Origin: Hoyosella altamirensis
GTDB lineage: Bacteria > Actinomycetota > Actinomycetes > Mycobacteriales > Mycobacteriaceae
DNA length: 64,000 bases
Direction: 5' to 3'
NCBI RefSeq assembly: GCF_014191505.1
Contig: NZ_JACHWS010000001.1
Coordinates: 496,001-560,000, forward strand
In this document: positions 23,908 to 33,756 of the stretch, piece after piece
Position numbering within the stretch: the first letter of the stretch is position 1
Layout: each line of letters starts with the position of its first letter
The notes under the pieces: generated by a model
What the model was told of the DNA's origin: nothing
The model's database searches: none
The model's input: the letters and a program-made list of their open reading frames with translations, nothing else
Program-made: the position numbers and the translations under genes

Positions 23908-25551
23908 CTAGTGCTGGAAGGTGCGGCTCATTCCAGGCGTTACGGCCTCAATCAGGTCCCACGCGTCCTTGGCGGGCATGTCCTCCACGAAGTAGCCGCC
24001 GCTGCCCGCAGGCGTCGCGGCGGTGACAGTTGCGAGACCCGCGCGTCGCTGAAAGAACGTCTGCGTCACGGTCCAGCCGATAATGCCCTGTGCTGCCACA
24101 CAATCGCGCGCGCGAGTGAGCGACCCGCTCTGGCAGATCAGCCAGCCCGGAACTGTCGCATGGCCTAGCCCGCGGTACCGGTCGATTCCCAGGATCACGG
24201 AGAGGACGACGACAGCCGCTGCGAGGAACCACACCCAGCGCGGCAGATCAGCGACGGTGGCGTCAACGACGACAAGCGCTGCGACGGCCACGACAGGCAG
24301 CGCGAGGGCGCGGAAAAGCCTGCGCTGGAGTGCTTTCGGTCCGTGGCGCCGTAAAGACACCTGAGCGAGTGTGTCGTCATGCAGTACGGCCCCGAACACT
24401 TCCAGTGCTCGCTGGTGCGGTGCGTCGGGAAGGATCAGCGACGACTCACCTGAGCCCTCGCGGAGCCCGGTCATGATTGCCCGTGCCCGCGCGCCGCCCA
24501 CGAAGCGCAGAAGTATCGGATTCTCTACCGTCACCCCGCGAAGGCGACGACGATCGAGCGTGCTTTCACGGGTGTTGAGTAACCCGTGGCGGACCCGCAA
24601 GGTCCGCCCGTCATCGTGGAGTGTGAACCCCGAGTAGGTCACAAAGTAGCGCGTCATAGCAATGAGGCTCGCAAGCACAATCAGCAGCACCACGGCCACC
24701 GCGCCCGCAAGGATCGGATCCAGATCCCTTACAGTGTTGGCGCTTTCGGTGATGAACTCTGAGTCGAGCAGCCGCTCGTACACCGCACCTGACTGGAAGA
24801 TCAGACCCAGGCCAGCAAGGATGATCAGCACTCCGGTGAAGCCGAATGGTGCATACCACGTCCACTTAGGCGACCAGCGCGCGAGCTCCGGACCCGGATC
24901 GCGGGGCGTGGGCAGACCGTCGCGACTGGTGTCCGGTGACTCTCCGGGCTCTTGCGGAGCGCCCTCGATCTGCGCCTCATCACCCCGTACGCCAGCGAGC
25001 AATTGTTCGCGCAATGCGTCGACGTCGCTTGCTGCGATCGCATCGAGTTCGAAGCTGGAAGTACCTGCTCCCGAACCCTGCCCAGTGCCGATTCTCAGGA
25101 CGGCGAGCCTCAGCAGCCGGTGCATCACGGTGGCGCGGACATCGACGGAGCGGATGCGTGAGCGCGGGATCGAAAGCACGTTGCGGCTGATCAATCCGGT
25201 TTTCAGTTGTACATGAACGGGGCCCACCCGGTAACGCGTCATGAGCCAGTCGATGCCAGCGACGTAGACGAATGCGGCAGCGCCAACCAGGATCCATGTT
25301 GGGTTGCCGGTTTGGGCGCCGACGAACAGGGGGACGATAATCGCTGGCAGCGCGCGCACTCCCTGCGTGATGGGCTTGACCAGAAGCATTCTGGGGTCGA
25401 GTTGCTTCCAGGGCACAGCCTCATCTGCTGGCGTGGTTTTTTCCGCCCCGGACACTGGCTGGTCAGGGGGTTCGCCGTTCGGGCCCGCGGGGGGTGGGGG
25501 TGCCCACACGTCACGCGGCTCATCCTGGCGCCCCAAATGTGGGCTGCTCAC
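23908..25551 (-). CDS. Membrane-flanked PH-domain protein (YdbT-like)
   Basis: A 547-residue protein with several membrane helices alternating with bacterial PH (bPH2, DUF304) domains. One domain is visible as ...RVGPVHVQLKTGLISRNVLSIPRSRIRSVDVRAT, another as YFVTYSGFTLHDDGRTLRVRHGLLNTRESTLDRRRLRGVTVENP, and a third near GWLICQSGSLTRARDCVA. The proline-rich N-terminus (PPPAGPNGEPP) is disordered. It overlaps its upstream partner by four bases. YdbT/YdbS pairs are implicated in membrane or cell-envelope protection, but the exact role is uncertain. Confidence 0.8.
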   Translation of the reverse strand: MSSPHLGRQDEPRDVWAPPPPAGPNGEPPDQPVSGAEKTTPADEAVPWKQLDPRMLLVKPITQGVRALPAIIVPLFVGAQTGNPTWILVGAAAFVYVAGIDWLMTRYRVGPVHVQLKTGLISRNVLSIPRSRIRSVDVRATVMHRLLRLAVLRIGTGQGSGAGTSSFELDAIAASDVDALREQLLAGVRGDEAQIEGAPQEPGESPDTSRDGLPTPRDPGPELARWSPKWTWYAPFGFTGVLIILAGLGLIFQSGAVYERLLDSEFITESANTVRDLDPILAGAVAVVLLIVLASLIAMTRYFVTYSGFTLHDDGRTLRVRHGLLNTRESTLDRRRLRGVTVENPILLRFVGGARARAIMTGLREGSGESSLILPDAPHQRALEVFGAVLHDDTLAQVSLRRHGPKALQRRLFRALALPVVAVAALVVVDATVADLPRWVWFLAAAVVVLSVILGIDRYRGLGHATVPGWLICQSGSLTRARDCVAAQGIIGWTVTQTFFQRRAGLATVTAATPAGSGGYFVEDMPAKDAWDLIEAVTPGMSRTFQH

Positions 25552-26027
25552 GTCGCATCCCCCCGCGTGCGTGCCGCAATCTCGGTCAGGTCCCGGACAG
25601 TCCGATCGGCGATTTCCTCGTCGAGCGCCGTGATCGTCACAGCCCCGGCTGATGACGCGGTGGTTACTGTCACTGTGGCGAGGCCGAGGAGCCGGTCGAT
25701 CGGCCCGCGTGTGGTGTCGACGGTCTGGACACGCGAAATCGGTGCGATGCGCCGTTCCTGAACAAACCAGCCCTGCCTCGTGTAGACGGCTTCGTCACTG
25801 ATCTCCCAACGGTGGACGTGATACCGCCAGATGGGGACGCCGATGATGTGCATCGGTGCGAGAACCAGTGTTGCGGTGAGAGCGGCGATGTGCGGCCAGC
25901 TTGTCGGGTCGCTATCCGCCAGCGCCCAGATGAACTGGGCAATCAGGACGAATGCCCAGCCCAGCGCCGCGTTGAAGGCCCACAGCAGGGGCGCTTTCTT
26001 ACTCGGACGCCAGGCTGGATCAGCCAT
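25548..26027 (-). CDS. Membrane-flanked PH-domain protein (YdbS-like)
   Basis: A 159-residue partner of the YdbT-like protein: two helices ([16 protein letters not shown] and [16 protein letters not shown]) then one bPH2 domain, [28 protein letters not shown] 26027 is preferred, with GGGAAG seven bases upstream; GTG 26063 and 26057 are alternatives. The four-base ATGA overlap with ydbT indicates one operon, expressed divergently from fbiC. Confidence 0.8.
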   Translation of the reverse strand: MADPAWRPSKKAPLLWAFNAALGWAFVLIAQFIWALADSDPTSWPHIAALTATLVLAPMHIIGVPIWRYHVHRWEISDEAVYTRQGWFVQERRIAPISRVQTVDTTRGPIDRLLGLATVTVTTASSAGAVTITALDEEIADRTVRDLTEIAARTRGDAT

Positions 26028-26210
26028 TCGTACGCTTCCCTGCTGCTGCAGCGACACAGTCACTCACTTCCTCGCCGACAATTTTGGCGGCCTGGATTGC
26101 CCGTCGTATTGACGTTGACGTGCTCAAATCCATCGTTTGTCAGTTCAACTCTACGGGTTTGTGGCCGCTGGCCGCTGGTCGCAGCCCCACGTATGGAGCA
26201 TGATCGAGGG

Positions 26211-28763
26211 GTGACGTTTCCCATGCCGGACCTGCCCTCACCCTCCGCTGTTCGTCGGGTACTGCGGCGTGCACGTGACGGGGTGACCTTCAACCGCGAC
26301 GAGGCGGCGGTAGCCCTGCGGATGCGGGGTGACGATCTCAAGGCGCTGTGTCAGGCGGCTGCGAATGTGCGTGACGCGGGGCTGCGAGAGGCGTATGGCG
26401 GCGACGGGCCGCTGCCGATCACCTACTCGAGGAAGGTGTTCATCCCGCTGACGCGCCTGTGCCGTGATCGGTGTCACTACTGCACTTTCGTCACTGTTCC
26501 TGGCAAGTTACGAGCCGCCGGGCACTCACTGTTCCTTGACCCGGACGAGGTCATCGAGATTGCGCGCCAGGGTGCGCAGCTCGGCTGCAAGGAGGCGCTG
26601 TTCACACTCGGGGACCGCCCTGAAGACAGGTGGCCCGAGGCGCGGGAGTGGCTTGAATCGCGTGGGTATCACTCCACCCTTGAATACGTGCGGGCGATGG
26701 CGATTCGTGTTCTCGAAGAGACTGGGCTGCTGCCGCACGCGAACCCTGGTGTGATGTCGTGGGACGAGATCGCGGCCCTCAAGCCGGTGTCGCCTTCGAT
26801 GGGAATGATGCTGGAGACCAGTTCACGCAGACTCTTCGAAACCCCTGGCGAGTGCCACTATGGGAGTCCGGATAAGGACCCTGACGTGCGATTACGGGTG
26901 CTGACAGACGCGGGCCGTCACTCTGTCCCGTTCACTACGGGCATTTTGGTGGGAATCGGTGAGACAGTCGAGGAGCGCGCCGATTCAATTTTCGCTATTC
27001 GCCAGGTGAACAAGCAGTTTGGCCACATTCAGGAAGTCATTGTTCAGAACTTCCGCGCTAAGCCTGATACCGCAATGCGAGCGGTTCCCGACGCGGATAT
27101 CGAGGAGTTCATCGCCGCTGTAGCGGTGAGTCGTCTGGTTCTGGGACCCGCAATGCGGGTGCAGGCTCCGCCGAATCTCGTCTCGCCCGAAGAGTGTCAC
27201 GCCCTTCTCGCCGCCGGTGTTGACGACTGGGGTGGTGTGTCACCACTTACCCCTGACCACGTCAACCCGGAACGGCCATGGCCGCAGCTTGATGCTCTCG
27301 CCGGGCTGACATCGGCTGCGGGTTATGCGCTGACCGAGAGGCTCACCGCCCACGCACCGTTCGTGCGTCAGGGCAGTCCCTGGATTGATCCGCGCGTCGC
27401 CCGACATGTCAGCGCGCTCGCGGATCCCGCAACCGGGCTTGCGCGTGACGTTCACCCGTCCGGACTTCCCTGGCAAGAGCCGGACCCGGCGTGGGAATCG
27501 CGCGGCCGCACCGGCCTTCACGAGGAAATCGACATCTCGGGCCGCGCGTCCGAGCACCGCAGCGACCTTGCCAGCGCATTCGGCGACTGGGATTCAATCC
27601 GCGAACAGGCGTTAGCGTCGCGGGCGCCAGAGCGGATCGAACGTGATGTGGCTGGACCGCTTCGCCGAGCGGAAACCGACCCCGCTGGACTTTCGGATGC
27701 GGACTACGTCGCGCTCGCGAGCGCTGAGGGTCCTGCGCTAGATGCACTGGCTGGGCTGGCCGACAGCATTCGCCGTGACGTTGTCGGCGACGACGTCACC
27801 TACGTCGTCAACCGCAACATCAACTTCACGAACATCTGCTACACCGGGTGTCGTTTCTGTGCGTTTGCACAGCGCAAAGGCGATGCCGACGCATTTACCT
27901 TGTCAGCGGATGACGTGGGGGACCGCGCCTGGGAAGCGCACGTCGCCGGCGCTACCGAGGTGTGTATGCAGGGCGGTATCGATCCGGAGCTTCCGGTCAC
28001 CGGGTATGCGGACCTCGTGCGAGCCGTGAAAGCGCGAGTGCCTTCTATGCACGTGCACGCTTTCAGTCCCATGGAAGTGGTCAACGGCGCATCTCGGTCG
28101 GGCGTCAGTATCCGGGAGTGGCTTGGCGGTCTGCGGGAGGCAGGTCTCGATACGATTCCCGGCACCGCTGCGGAGATTCTCGACGACGAAATCCGCTGGA
28201 TCCTGACGAAGGGCAAGTTGCCCGCGAGCACATGGATCGAGGTGGTCACCACCGCCCACCAGGTGGGGCTGCGTTCAAGCTCGACAATGATGTACGGCCA
28301 TGTAGATCAGCCACGCCACTGGGTGGGGCACTTGCGAGTGTTGCAGCGAATCCAGGATGAGACGGGCGGCTTCACCGAATTCGTACCGCTCCCGTTCGTC
28401 CACCAGAGTTCCCCGCTATACCTAGCCGGTGCCGCTCGGCCGGGACCGACGATCCGCGACAACCGCGCTGTGCATGCTCTCGCTAGGATCATGCTGCACG
28501 GCCGCATCGCGAATATTCAGACAAGCTGGGTGAAGCTCGGGGTGGCCGGCACTCGTGTGATGCTGCAGGGCGGCGCAAACGACCTGGGCGGCACGTTGAT
28601 GGAAGAGACGATCTCGCGGATGGCAGGGTCCCAGCATGGCTCCGCGAAAACGATAGGTGAACTGCGTGATATCGCGGAGGGGATCGGCCGCACTGCCCGC
28701 CAGCGCACAACAACCTATGACGCGGTAGCTCCGGCCGCTGCGGCGACCATCGCGGTCAGGTGA
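26211..28763 (+). CDS. fbiC: 7,8-didemethyl-8-hydroxy-5-deazariboflavin synthase FbiC (CofG-CofH fusion)
   Basis: An 850-residue fused radical-SAM protein. CofG half: C84-x3-C88-x2-C91 (CRDRCHYC). CofH half: C543-x3-C547-x2-C550 (CYTGCRFC). Between them are the two SAM domains with [13 protein letters not shown] and [10 protein letters not shown]. FbiC makes the deazaflavin core of coenzyme F420 from tyrosine and the 5-amino-6-ribitylamino-uracil intermediate. Start GTG 26211 gives the family length of about 856; the frame runs to 25812 but that crosses the ydbS gene. F420-dependent enzymes are expected. Confidence 0.95.
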   Translation: MTFPMPDLPSPSAVRRVLRRARDGVTFNRDEAAVALRMRGDDLKALCQAAANVRDAGLREAYGGDGPLPITYSRKVFIPLTRLCRDRCHYCTFVTVPGKLRAAGHSLFLDPDEVIEIARQGAQLGCKEALFTLGDRPEDRWPEAREWLESRGYHSTLEYVRAMAIRVLEETGLLPHANPGVMSWDEIAALKPVSPSMGMMLETSSRRLFETPGECHYGSPDKDPDVRLRVLTDAGRHSVPFTTGILVGIGETVEERADSIFAIRQVNKQFGHIQEVIVQNFRAKPDTAMRAVPDADIEEFIAAVAVSRLVLGPAMRVQAPPNLVSPEECHALLAAGVDDWGGVSPLTPDHVNPERPWPQLDALAGLTSAAGYALTERLTAHAPFVRQGSPWIDPRVARHVSALADPATGLARDVHPSGLPWQEPDPAWESRGRTGLHEEIDISGRASEHRSDLASAFGDWDSIREQALASRAPERIERDVAGPLRRAETDPAGLSDADYVALASAEGPALDALAGLADSIRRDVVGDDVTYVVNRNINFTNICYTGCRFCAFAQRKGDADAFTLSADDVGDRAWEAHVAGATEVCMQGGIDPELPVTGYADLVRAVKARVPSMHVHAFSPMEVVNGASRSGVSIREWLGGLREAGLDTIPGTAAEILDDEIRWILTKGKLPASTWIEVVTTAHQVGLRSSSTMMYGHVDQPRHWVGHLRVLQRIQDETGGFTEFVPLPFVHQSSPLYLAGAARPGPTIRDNRAVHALARIMLHGRIANIQTSWVKLGVAGTRVMLQGGANDLGGTLMEETISRMAGSQHGSAKTIGELRDIAEGIGRTARQRTTTYDAVAPAAAATIAVR

Positions 28764-28839
28764 CCGCCCTTATCGGCGCCCAGATTATGGGCTCCCAGAG
28801 GCACGACGGTAGGCTTGGGTTTGCTTCAGCAATGAGGGG

Positions 28840-28888
28840 CGATCGTAACGATCGAGCTTGAGCGAGACGCACTTCAGACGCTGAAGTG
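28840..28888. promoter_or_regulatory. Inverted repeats in the fbiC-fdxA intergenic gap
   Basis: CGATCG-TAA-CGATCG at 28840-28854 and CACTTCAG-ACG-CTGAAGTG at 28870-28888 are perfect hairpin-forming repeats, roughly 95-140 bases before the fdxA start. They could be the fbiC terminator region or operator sites for fdxA. Confidence 0.4.
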
Positions 28889-28981
28889 AAGACAACACCA
28901 CGTACCGCACAGCCCGCGGTTCGTGTTAGCCGACAGGTGGCCAGATCGCGAGGGCCTGGTGAGAAGGACAGGAGAGCTGCT

Positions 28982-29305
28982 GTGACGTACGTCATCGCAG
29001 AGCCGTGTGTCGATGTGCTGGACAAGGCATGCATTGAAGAATGCCCTGTCGACTGCATCTACGAGGGGGAGCGGATGCTCTACATCCACCCCGACGAGTG
29101 TGTGGACTGCGGCGCGTGCGAACCTGTCTGTCCGGTCGAAGCGATCTTCTACGAGGATGACGTTCCCGACGAATGGGACGCCTATGTGGCAGCCAACGTC
29201 GACTTCTTCGATGAGCTTGGTTCGCCCGGTGGCGCCGCGAAGGTCGGGCAGAAGCCGTTCGATCCACCGTTCATCAAAGAACTCCCGCCGATGAACGAGG
29301 AGTGA
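28982..29305 (+). CDS. fdxA: Ferredoxin, 7Fe-8S type (FdxA/FdxC-like)
   Basis: A 107-residue, acidic ferredoxin, the same length as mycobacterial FdxC. Cluster ligands include [17 protein letters not shown] and, in the second motif, [15 protein letters not shown]. The C-terminal half has no further Cys and is acidic (DVPDEWDAY), typical of the family. It carries low-potential electrons, partner unknown. GTG 28982 is chosen from ACAGGAGAGC upstream and from the family N-terminus. It is one base from the dapC start, so the two are coupled. Confidence 0.92.
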   Translation: MTYVIAEPCVDVLDKACIEECPVDCIYEGERMLYIHPDECVDCGACEPVCPVEAIFYEDDVPDEWDAYVAANVDFFDELGSPGGAAKVGQKPFDPPFIKELPPMNEE

Positions 29306-29306
29306 C

Positions 29307-30410
29307 GTGCACCGTACTCCGGTCGCGCGCACACTCCCCGACTTTCCGTGGGATTCACTCCTCGAGGCGAAGGCCCGCGCCCAAGCGCATCCAGATGGCA
29401 TCGTCGACCTCTCGGTTGGTACGCCGGTTGATCCCGTAGCGCCCCATATTCGTGAGGCGCTGTTGTCGGTCGCTGACCAGCCGGGTTACCCGACGACGCA
29501 CGGCACCCTGGCTTTGCGGACAGCGGCCGCGGAGGCGCTCCACCGCCGCTACGGAGTGACTGGGATCGACCAGGCCACGGTGCTTCCCGCTATCGGCACC
29601 AAAGAGCTGATCGCCTGGCTGCCCCGGCTTCTCGCGCTAGGGCCGGGCGACACAGTGGTTATTCCGGAGTTCGCCTACCCGACCTACGAAGTCGGTGCCC
29701 TGCTCGCGGGTGCTGAGGTAATCCGCTCCGATGGTGTCTTCGCGCTCGGTCCGCAGCGAGTGGGAATGATCTATCTGAATTCCCCATCCAACCCGACTGG
29801 GCGCGTACTGGGGGTTGAGCACCTGCGGAAGGTCGTCGAATGGGCGCGGGAACGTGGCGTGATTGTGGTCTCGGATGAGTGCTACCTCGGCCTCGGGTGG
29901 GACACCGATCCAGTGTCGCTGCTGGACCCGCGGGTGTGCGAGGGCGTGTTCGATGGGTTGCTCGCTGTGCATTCGCTGTCCAAGACGTCGAACCTGGCGA
30001 GCTATCGGGCGGGGTTTGTGACGGGTGACCCTGAACTGATCAGCGATCTCCTCGAAGTGCGTAAGCACGCAGGCATGATGGTGCCGCTGCCGATTCAGGC
30101 CGCTGCAGCGGCGGCACTTTCGAGCGACCAGCACGAAGCCGAACAGAAGCAGCGGTACCGGCATCGGCGTGACGTCCTGCGTAGCGCTGTCGAAGCGGCC
30201 GACTTCCGGGTTGACCATTCGGAGGCGGGGCTGTACTTGTGGGCAAGTCGCGGCGAACCGGCGTCCGACACTGTCGCATGGCTGGCCGAGCGCGGAATTC
30301 TCGTGGCACCAGGTCACTTCTATGGTCCACGTGGTGCTGAGCACGTCCGGATCGCGCTCACGGCAACCGATGAACGTATCGAGGCGGCCGCGAAGCGACT
30401 GGCCGCATAA
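29307..30410 (+). CDS. dapC: N-succinyl-diaminopimelate aminotransferase, DapC
   Basis: A 367-residue fold-type I PLP aminotransferase of class I/II. YLNSPSNPTGRVL is the substrate/PLP region, VVSDECYLGLGWD follows, and the Schiff-base Lys is in HSLSKTSNLASYRAGF. It converts N-succinyl-2-amino-6-ketopimelate to N-succinyl-LL-diaminopimelate for peptidoglycan and lysine. GTG 29307 starts one base after fdxA ends. The M. tuberculosis pair fdxC-dapC (Rv1177-Rv1178) has the same order, and dapD and dapE follow 3-5 kb downstream. Confidence 0.9.
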   Translation: MHRTPVARTLPDFPWDSLLEAKARAQAHPDGIVDLSVGTPVDPVAPHIREALLSVADQPGYPTTHGTLALRTAAAEALHRRYGVTGIDQATVLPAIGTKELIAWLPRLLALGPGDTVVIPEFAYPTYEVGALLAGAEVIRSDGVFALGPQRVGMIYLNSPSNPTGRVLGVEHLRKVVEWARERGVIVVSDECYLGLGWDTDPVSLLDPRVCEGVFDGLLAVHSLSKTSNLASYRAGFVTGDPELISDLLEVRKHAGMMVPLPIQAAAAAALSSDQHEAEQKQRYRHRRDVLRSAVEAADFRVDHSEAGLYLWASRGEPASDTVAWLAERGILVAPGHFYGPRGAEHVRIALTATDERIEAAAKRLAA

Positions 30411-30523
30411 TTCCTGACCCGTCTGATTTACGGCACCGTAACCACTGATACCGTTTCGTTTCCGCAGGCAGGGTGCATGTTGTCCGGGTTCGCGGTACCG
30501 TTTGGTGTCGAGAGGAGAGCGAG

Positions 30524-30889
30524 ATGGCATTGCCACTGATCCCCATTGCTATCGGGGTGGGTGTTGCCGCGTTCGGTGCTGGGCGAAAACTGCTCAAGAG
30601 CATGGAGACGACCCGCCTGGCTGATGAGTCAAAGGCGAAGGCGCGGGGCGCGTACCTGCAGCTCGCATTCGCTGTTGACACGATCCGTGCGGATGATGAC
30701 CCCATAGCCAGCGAACACCTCGGTCGTGCGAAGGACTTCCTGGACAGCGCTCGGGTGATGCTCGACGTGGCGACCACACCCGAGGCCGCCGACGCGGCAG
30801 GTGAGGTTGTGTCTGAAGGGTTTGAGCAGGTTGAGATGGCCTGCGCAGCATTGGGAATCGAGCCCCCCAGGCGGCTGAGCGAGCTGTGA
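30524..30889 (+). CDS. Small alpha-helical protein with N-terminal hydrophobic segment, unknown
   Basis: A 121-residue protein. Residues 1-20 (ALPLIPIAIGVGVAAFGAG) could be a membrane anchor, followed by a charged helical domain (ESKAKARGAYLQLAFAVDTI ... AKDFLDSARVMLDVA). ATG 30524 has AGAGGAGAG upstream; an in-frame extension to 30473 has no support. It lies between dapC and an acyl-CoA ligase on the same strand, with a 30-base gap to the next gene. I do not recognise it. Confidence 0.7.
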   Translation: MALPLIPIAIGVGVAAFGAGRKLLKSMETTRLADESKAKARGAYLQLAFAVDTIRADDDPIASEHLGRAKDFLDSARVMLDVATTPEAADAAGEVVSEGFEQVEMACAALGIEPPRRLSEL

Positions 30890-30919
30890 CGGCTGCCGCC
30901 AGCCCACTATGCTGGCGGT

Positions 30920-32329
30920 GTGCTTCTTACCTCACTGCACGACGCGGCCATCAGTGATGACACTTCGCCTGCCTTCACGATCGGCGGTGAGTCCCTAACT
31001 CGGCAAGCGCTGATTGGCGCAGCGACGGCTGCTGCGGCGCGTGTCCAGGGTGCGGCGGCGGTAGCGGTGCTGGCCAGTCCTACGGCGAAAACCATTGTCG
31101 CAGTGACTGGGGCGCTCCTCGCTGGCGTGCCCGTGGTACCTGTGCCGCCGGATTCAGGGCCAGCAGAAGTAGGCCATATTCTCCGTGACTCCGGTGCGCA
31201 GGCATGGCTCGGCTCCGCACCGGACTTGCCTGGAATTCCGCAACTGCGCGCAATCCCTGTGCGCATACACGCCCGCGATTGGCATCAACTGTTCGAGCCG
31301 CTCCCGGACACTCCGGCCTTCATTATGTACACGTCCGGAACTACTGGACCGCCAAAAGGAGCGGTACTCAGCCGGGGTGCCATCGCAGCGGGCCTCGACG
31401 CACTTGCTGAAGCCTGGGCATGGACCGCGGAAGATACTCTCGTGCACGGTTTGCCGCTGTTCCACGTTCACGGTCTGGTTCTAGGGCTGCTCGGCCCGCT
31501 TCGCACGGGCTCACGTTTGATCCATACCGGTAAACCCTCGCCCGAGAGCTACGCGGGGGCGAAGGGCTCCCTGTACTTCGGTGTGCCAACTGTGTGGTCA
31601 CGGATAGCGGCAGATCCCTCAGCGGCTAAAGAGCTTTCGGGAGCCCGTCTCCTGGTGTCAGGAAGCGCCGGCCTGCCAGCGCCGGTTTTCGAGAGTATGA
31701 AGTCGTTGAGCGGGCATCGGCTTGTGGAGCGTTACGGGATGACCGAGACGCTGATCACCGTGAGTGCACGGTCCGATGGTGAGCGCCGTCCGGGCTGGGT
31801 GGGACAACCCCTTCGGGGAGTGAGTACGCGGATTGTCGGCGAGGATGGCAGTGAAGTCAGTCATGACGGGGAGTCCATCGGACAATTGCATGTCCGCGGC
31901 CCCATGATGTTCAGCGGCTACACCGGCCAGCCAGAGGTGACTGCCGCTGCGTTCGCTGCGGACGGGTGGTTCCGCACGGGCGATATTGCCGCGATCGACG
32001 AAGGCGGATTCCACCGGATTGTGGGGCGAGAGTCCACGGACCTGATCAAATCAGGCGGCTACCGGATAGGCGCAGGCGAGGTGGAGTCCGCGTTGCTCGC
32101 TCATCCAGGAATCACTGAGGCCGCGGTCATCGGCGTGGCTGATGACGATCTCGGGCAGAAGCCAGTCGCGTACGTGGTGGGCGATGTCGACAGTTCCGAC
32201 AATGGCGCTGCCGTCATCGAGTTCGTGGCGAAGTACCTGTCAGCGCACAAGCGGCCCAGGGAAGTCCGAGTCGTCGATGCGTTACCCCGCAACGCGATGG
32301 GGAAGGTGCAGAAGAGGCAGCTCAGCTAA
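30920..32329 (+). CDS. fadD36: Acyl-CoA/malonyl-CoA synthetase family ligase (FadD36-like)
   Basis: A 469-residue ANL-superfamily ligase. The P-loop is YTSGTTGPPKGAV (A3), the A5 region ERYGMTET, A7 WFRTGDIA, A8 GRESTDLIKSGGYRIGAGEVE and the C-terminal Lys in NAMGKVQKRQ. It should adenylate a carboxylate and transfer it to CoA. Length and order resemble mycobacterial FadD36 (Rv1193, 473 residues) and malonyl-CoA synthetases such as MatB. Start GTG 30920. It overlaps the convergent permease gene by eight bases. Confidence 0.85.
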   Translation: MLLTSLHDAAISDDTSPAFTIGGESLTRQALIGAATAAAARVQGAAAVAVLASPTAKTIVAVTGALLAGVPVVPVPPDSGPAEVGHILRDSGAQAWLGSAPDLPGIPQLRAIPVRIHARDWHQLFEPLPDTPAFIMYTSGTTGPPKGAVLSRGAIAAGLDALAEAWAWTAEDTLVHGLPLFHVHGLVLGLLGPLRTGSRLIHTGKPSPESYAGAKGSLYFGVPTVWSRIAADPSAAKELSGARLLVSGSAGLPAPVFESMKSLSGHRLVERYGMTETLITVSARSDGERRPGWVGQPLRGVSTRIVGEDGSEVSHDGESIGQLHVRGPMMFSGYTGQPEVTAAAFAADGWFRTGDIAAIDEGGFHRIVGRESTDLIKSGGYRIGAGEVESALLAHPGITEAAVIGVADDDLGQKPVAYVVGDVDSSDNGAAVIEFVAKYLSAHKRPREVRVVDALPRNAMGKVQKRQLS

Positions 32330-33713
32330 ATTCGAGTTCACCCCGGCGTAGGCCTCGCCGCCGTTCGTTCAGGAACGCGAGAGCGGTCAGTATGAGGCAC
32401 AGGATTGCCGTCGAGATCAACTGTTCGCGTGCAGCGGTGTCTGTAAGCATCAGCATGATGAGACCACCGAGAAGCACCAGCGTGAACCACGTCAGATAGG
32501 GAAATGCCCACATGCGCAGGGGCAAGTTCCCTTCCCGTTCGAGGCGCGGACGCAAACGCAACTGGGAGACAGCGATAAAGATCCAGATGACCAGGAGCGA
32601 TGCGCCGACGGCATTGAGCAGGATGCCGAGCAGGGTGTCAGGAAGCCACCAGATGAGCACGACACTGACGAGGCTGAAGAAAACGGAAAGCGATACCCCA
32701 TAGATCGGCACGTCATTCGCGGAGAGCCGTGTGAGGATCCGCGGCCCGTCGCCGCGGCTTGATAGCGAGTACGCCATCCGTGAGGTGGCATAGATCTGGG
32801 CGTTGTAGGCGGACAGCAGCGCCACGACGACGACGAACTCCATGAAACCCGCCACGCCGGGTACGTTCGCGAGGCTCAGCACGGAAACGAAGGGGCTTTG
32901 CGCGAGGCTTTCCGAGTTCCACGGCAACAGAAACACCATGACAGCGACAGAGCCTATGTAGAAGACGCTGATCCGCCAGATCACGCTGCGTACCGCGATT
33001 CCGATGCTGCGCTCCGGGTCGCGGGATTCGGCTGCAGCGATTGTCACGATCTCAATCCCGCCGAATGCGAAAGCGACGATCAGCAGCCCGGCAGCAATGC
33101 CCGCGATGCCGTTGGGCAGGAAACCTTCATGACCGAGCAGGTTCGTGAAGCCAACGGGATCGGTGCCGGGCATAAGGCCGAAGATCAGCAACACTCCGAG
33201 AATCAGGAAGCCGATGATGACTGCGACCTTGATGAGCGCGAACCAGAACTCGAACTCACCGAAGTTGGCGACGCGGGCAAGGTTTACCGCGGCGAAGAAA
33301 CCGACGATTATCAGCGCAATGACCCACTGGGGGACCGCAGGAAGCCAGGTGTGCATGATCGCGGACGCGCCGGTGATCTCCGCGCCGATGACCATGATGA
33401 GCAGCGCCCAGTACAGCCAGCCCATGACGAAACCCGCCCAGGGGCCAATTCCGATGCGAGCATAGTGCGAGAACGATCCGCTGGCCGGGATTGCTGAGCC
33501 CATTTCGCCCAGCATGCGCATCACGAGGACAACAACAATCCCTGCGATGCAGTAGGAGATGAGGATTGCGGGGCCCGCGGTGGCGATTCCCGCTCCGGTG
33601 CCGAGAAATAACCCGGCGCCGATAGCTGATCCAAGTCCCATCATGGTGAGATGGCGGACCCTGAGGCCATGCCCGAGGTGTGCGGGCCGTGGCGTCTGAG
33701 TAGATGTTGTCAA
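32322..33713 (-). CDS. Amino-acid permease, APC superfamily
   Basis: A transporter of about 463 residues and twelve helices. The APC signature is MMGLGSAIGAGLFLGTGAGIATAGPA followed by LGEMGSAIPASGSFSHYA, and mid-protein EIVTIAAAESRDPERSI, as in GabP/CycA/AnsP-like permeases. The substrate is not decided. The start is uncertain: the frame runs open to 33878, through the dapD 3' end, and TTG 33713 is the first start after dapD; it has a weak Shine-Dalgarno (GCAGAG). It runs downstream of dapD on the same strand. Confidence 0.82.
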   Translation of the reverse strand: MTTSTQTPRPAHLGHGLRVRHLTMMGLGSAIGAGLFLGTGAGIATAGPAILISYCIAGIVVVLVMRMLGEMGSAIPASGSFSHYARIGIGPWAGFVMGWLYWALLIMVIGAEITGASAIMHTWLPAVPQWVIALIIVGFFAAVNLARVANFGEFEFWFALIKVAVIIGFLILGVLLIFGLMPGTDPVGFTNLLGHEGFLPNGIAGIAAGLLIVAFAFGGIEIVTIAAAESRDPERSIGIAVRSVIWRISVFYIGSVAVMVFLLPWNSESLAQSPFVSVLSLANVPGVAGFMEFVVVVALLSAYNAQIYATSRMAYSLSSRGDGPRILTRLSANDVPIYGVSLSVFFSLVSVVLIWWLPDTLLGILLNAVGASLLVIWIFIAVSQLRLRPRLEREGNLPLRMWAFPYLTWFTLVLLGGLIMLMLTDTAAREQLISTAILCLILTALAFLNERRRGLRRGELEFS

Positions 33714-33756
33714 TTTCTCTGCGGTCTCTGTGTTTCCGTGTGCTTCGGGCTTTTCG

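Noticed and set aside
25812-26210. N-terminal extension of the fbiC frame
   Set aside because: The frame is open but runs across the divergent PH-domain gene; FbiC family length and motif spacing fit a start at 26211.
32898-33497. + strand frame inside the permease gene
   Set aside because: Antisense shadow of the permease; Asp/Glu/Arg-rich sequence typical of an opposite hydrophobic gene.
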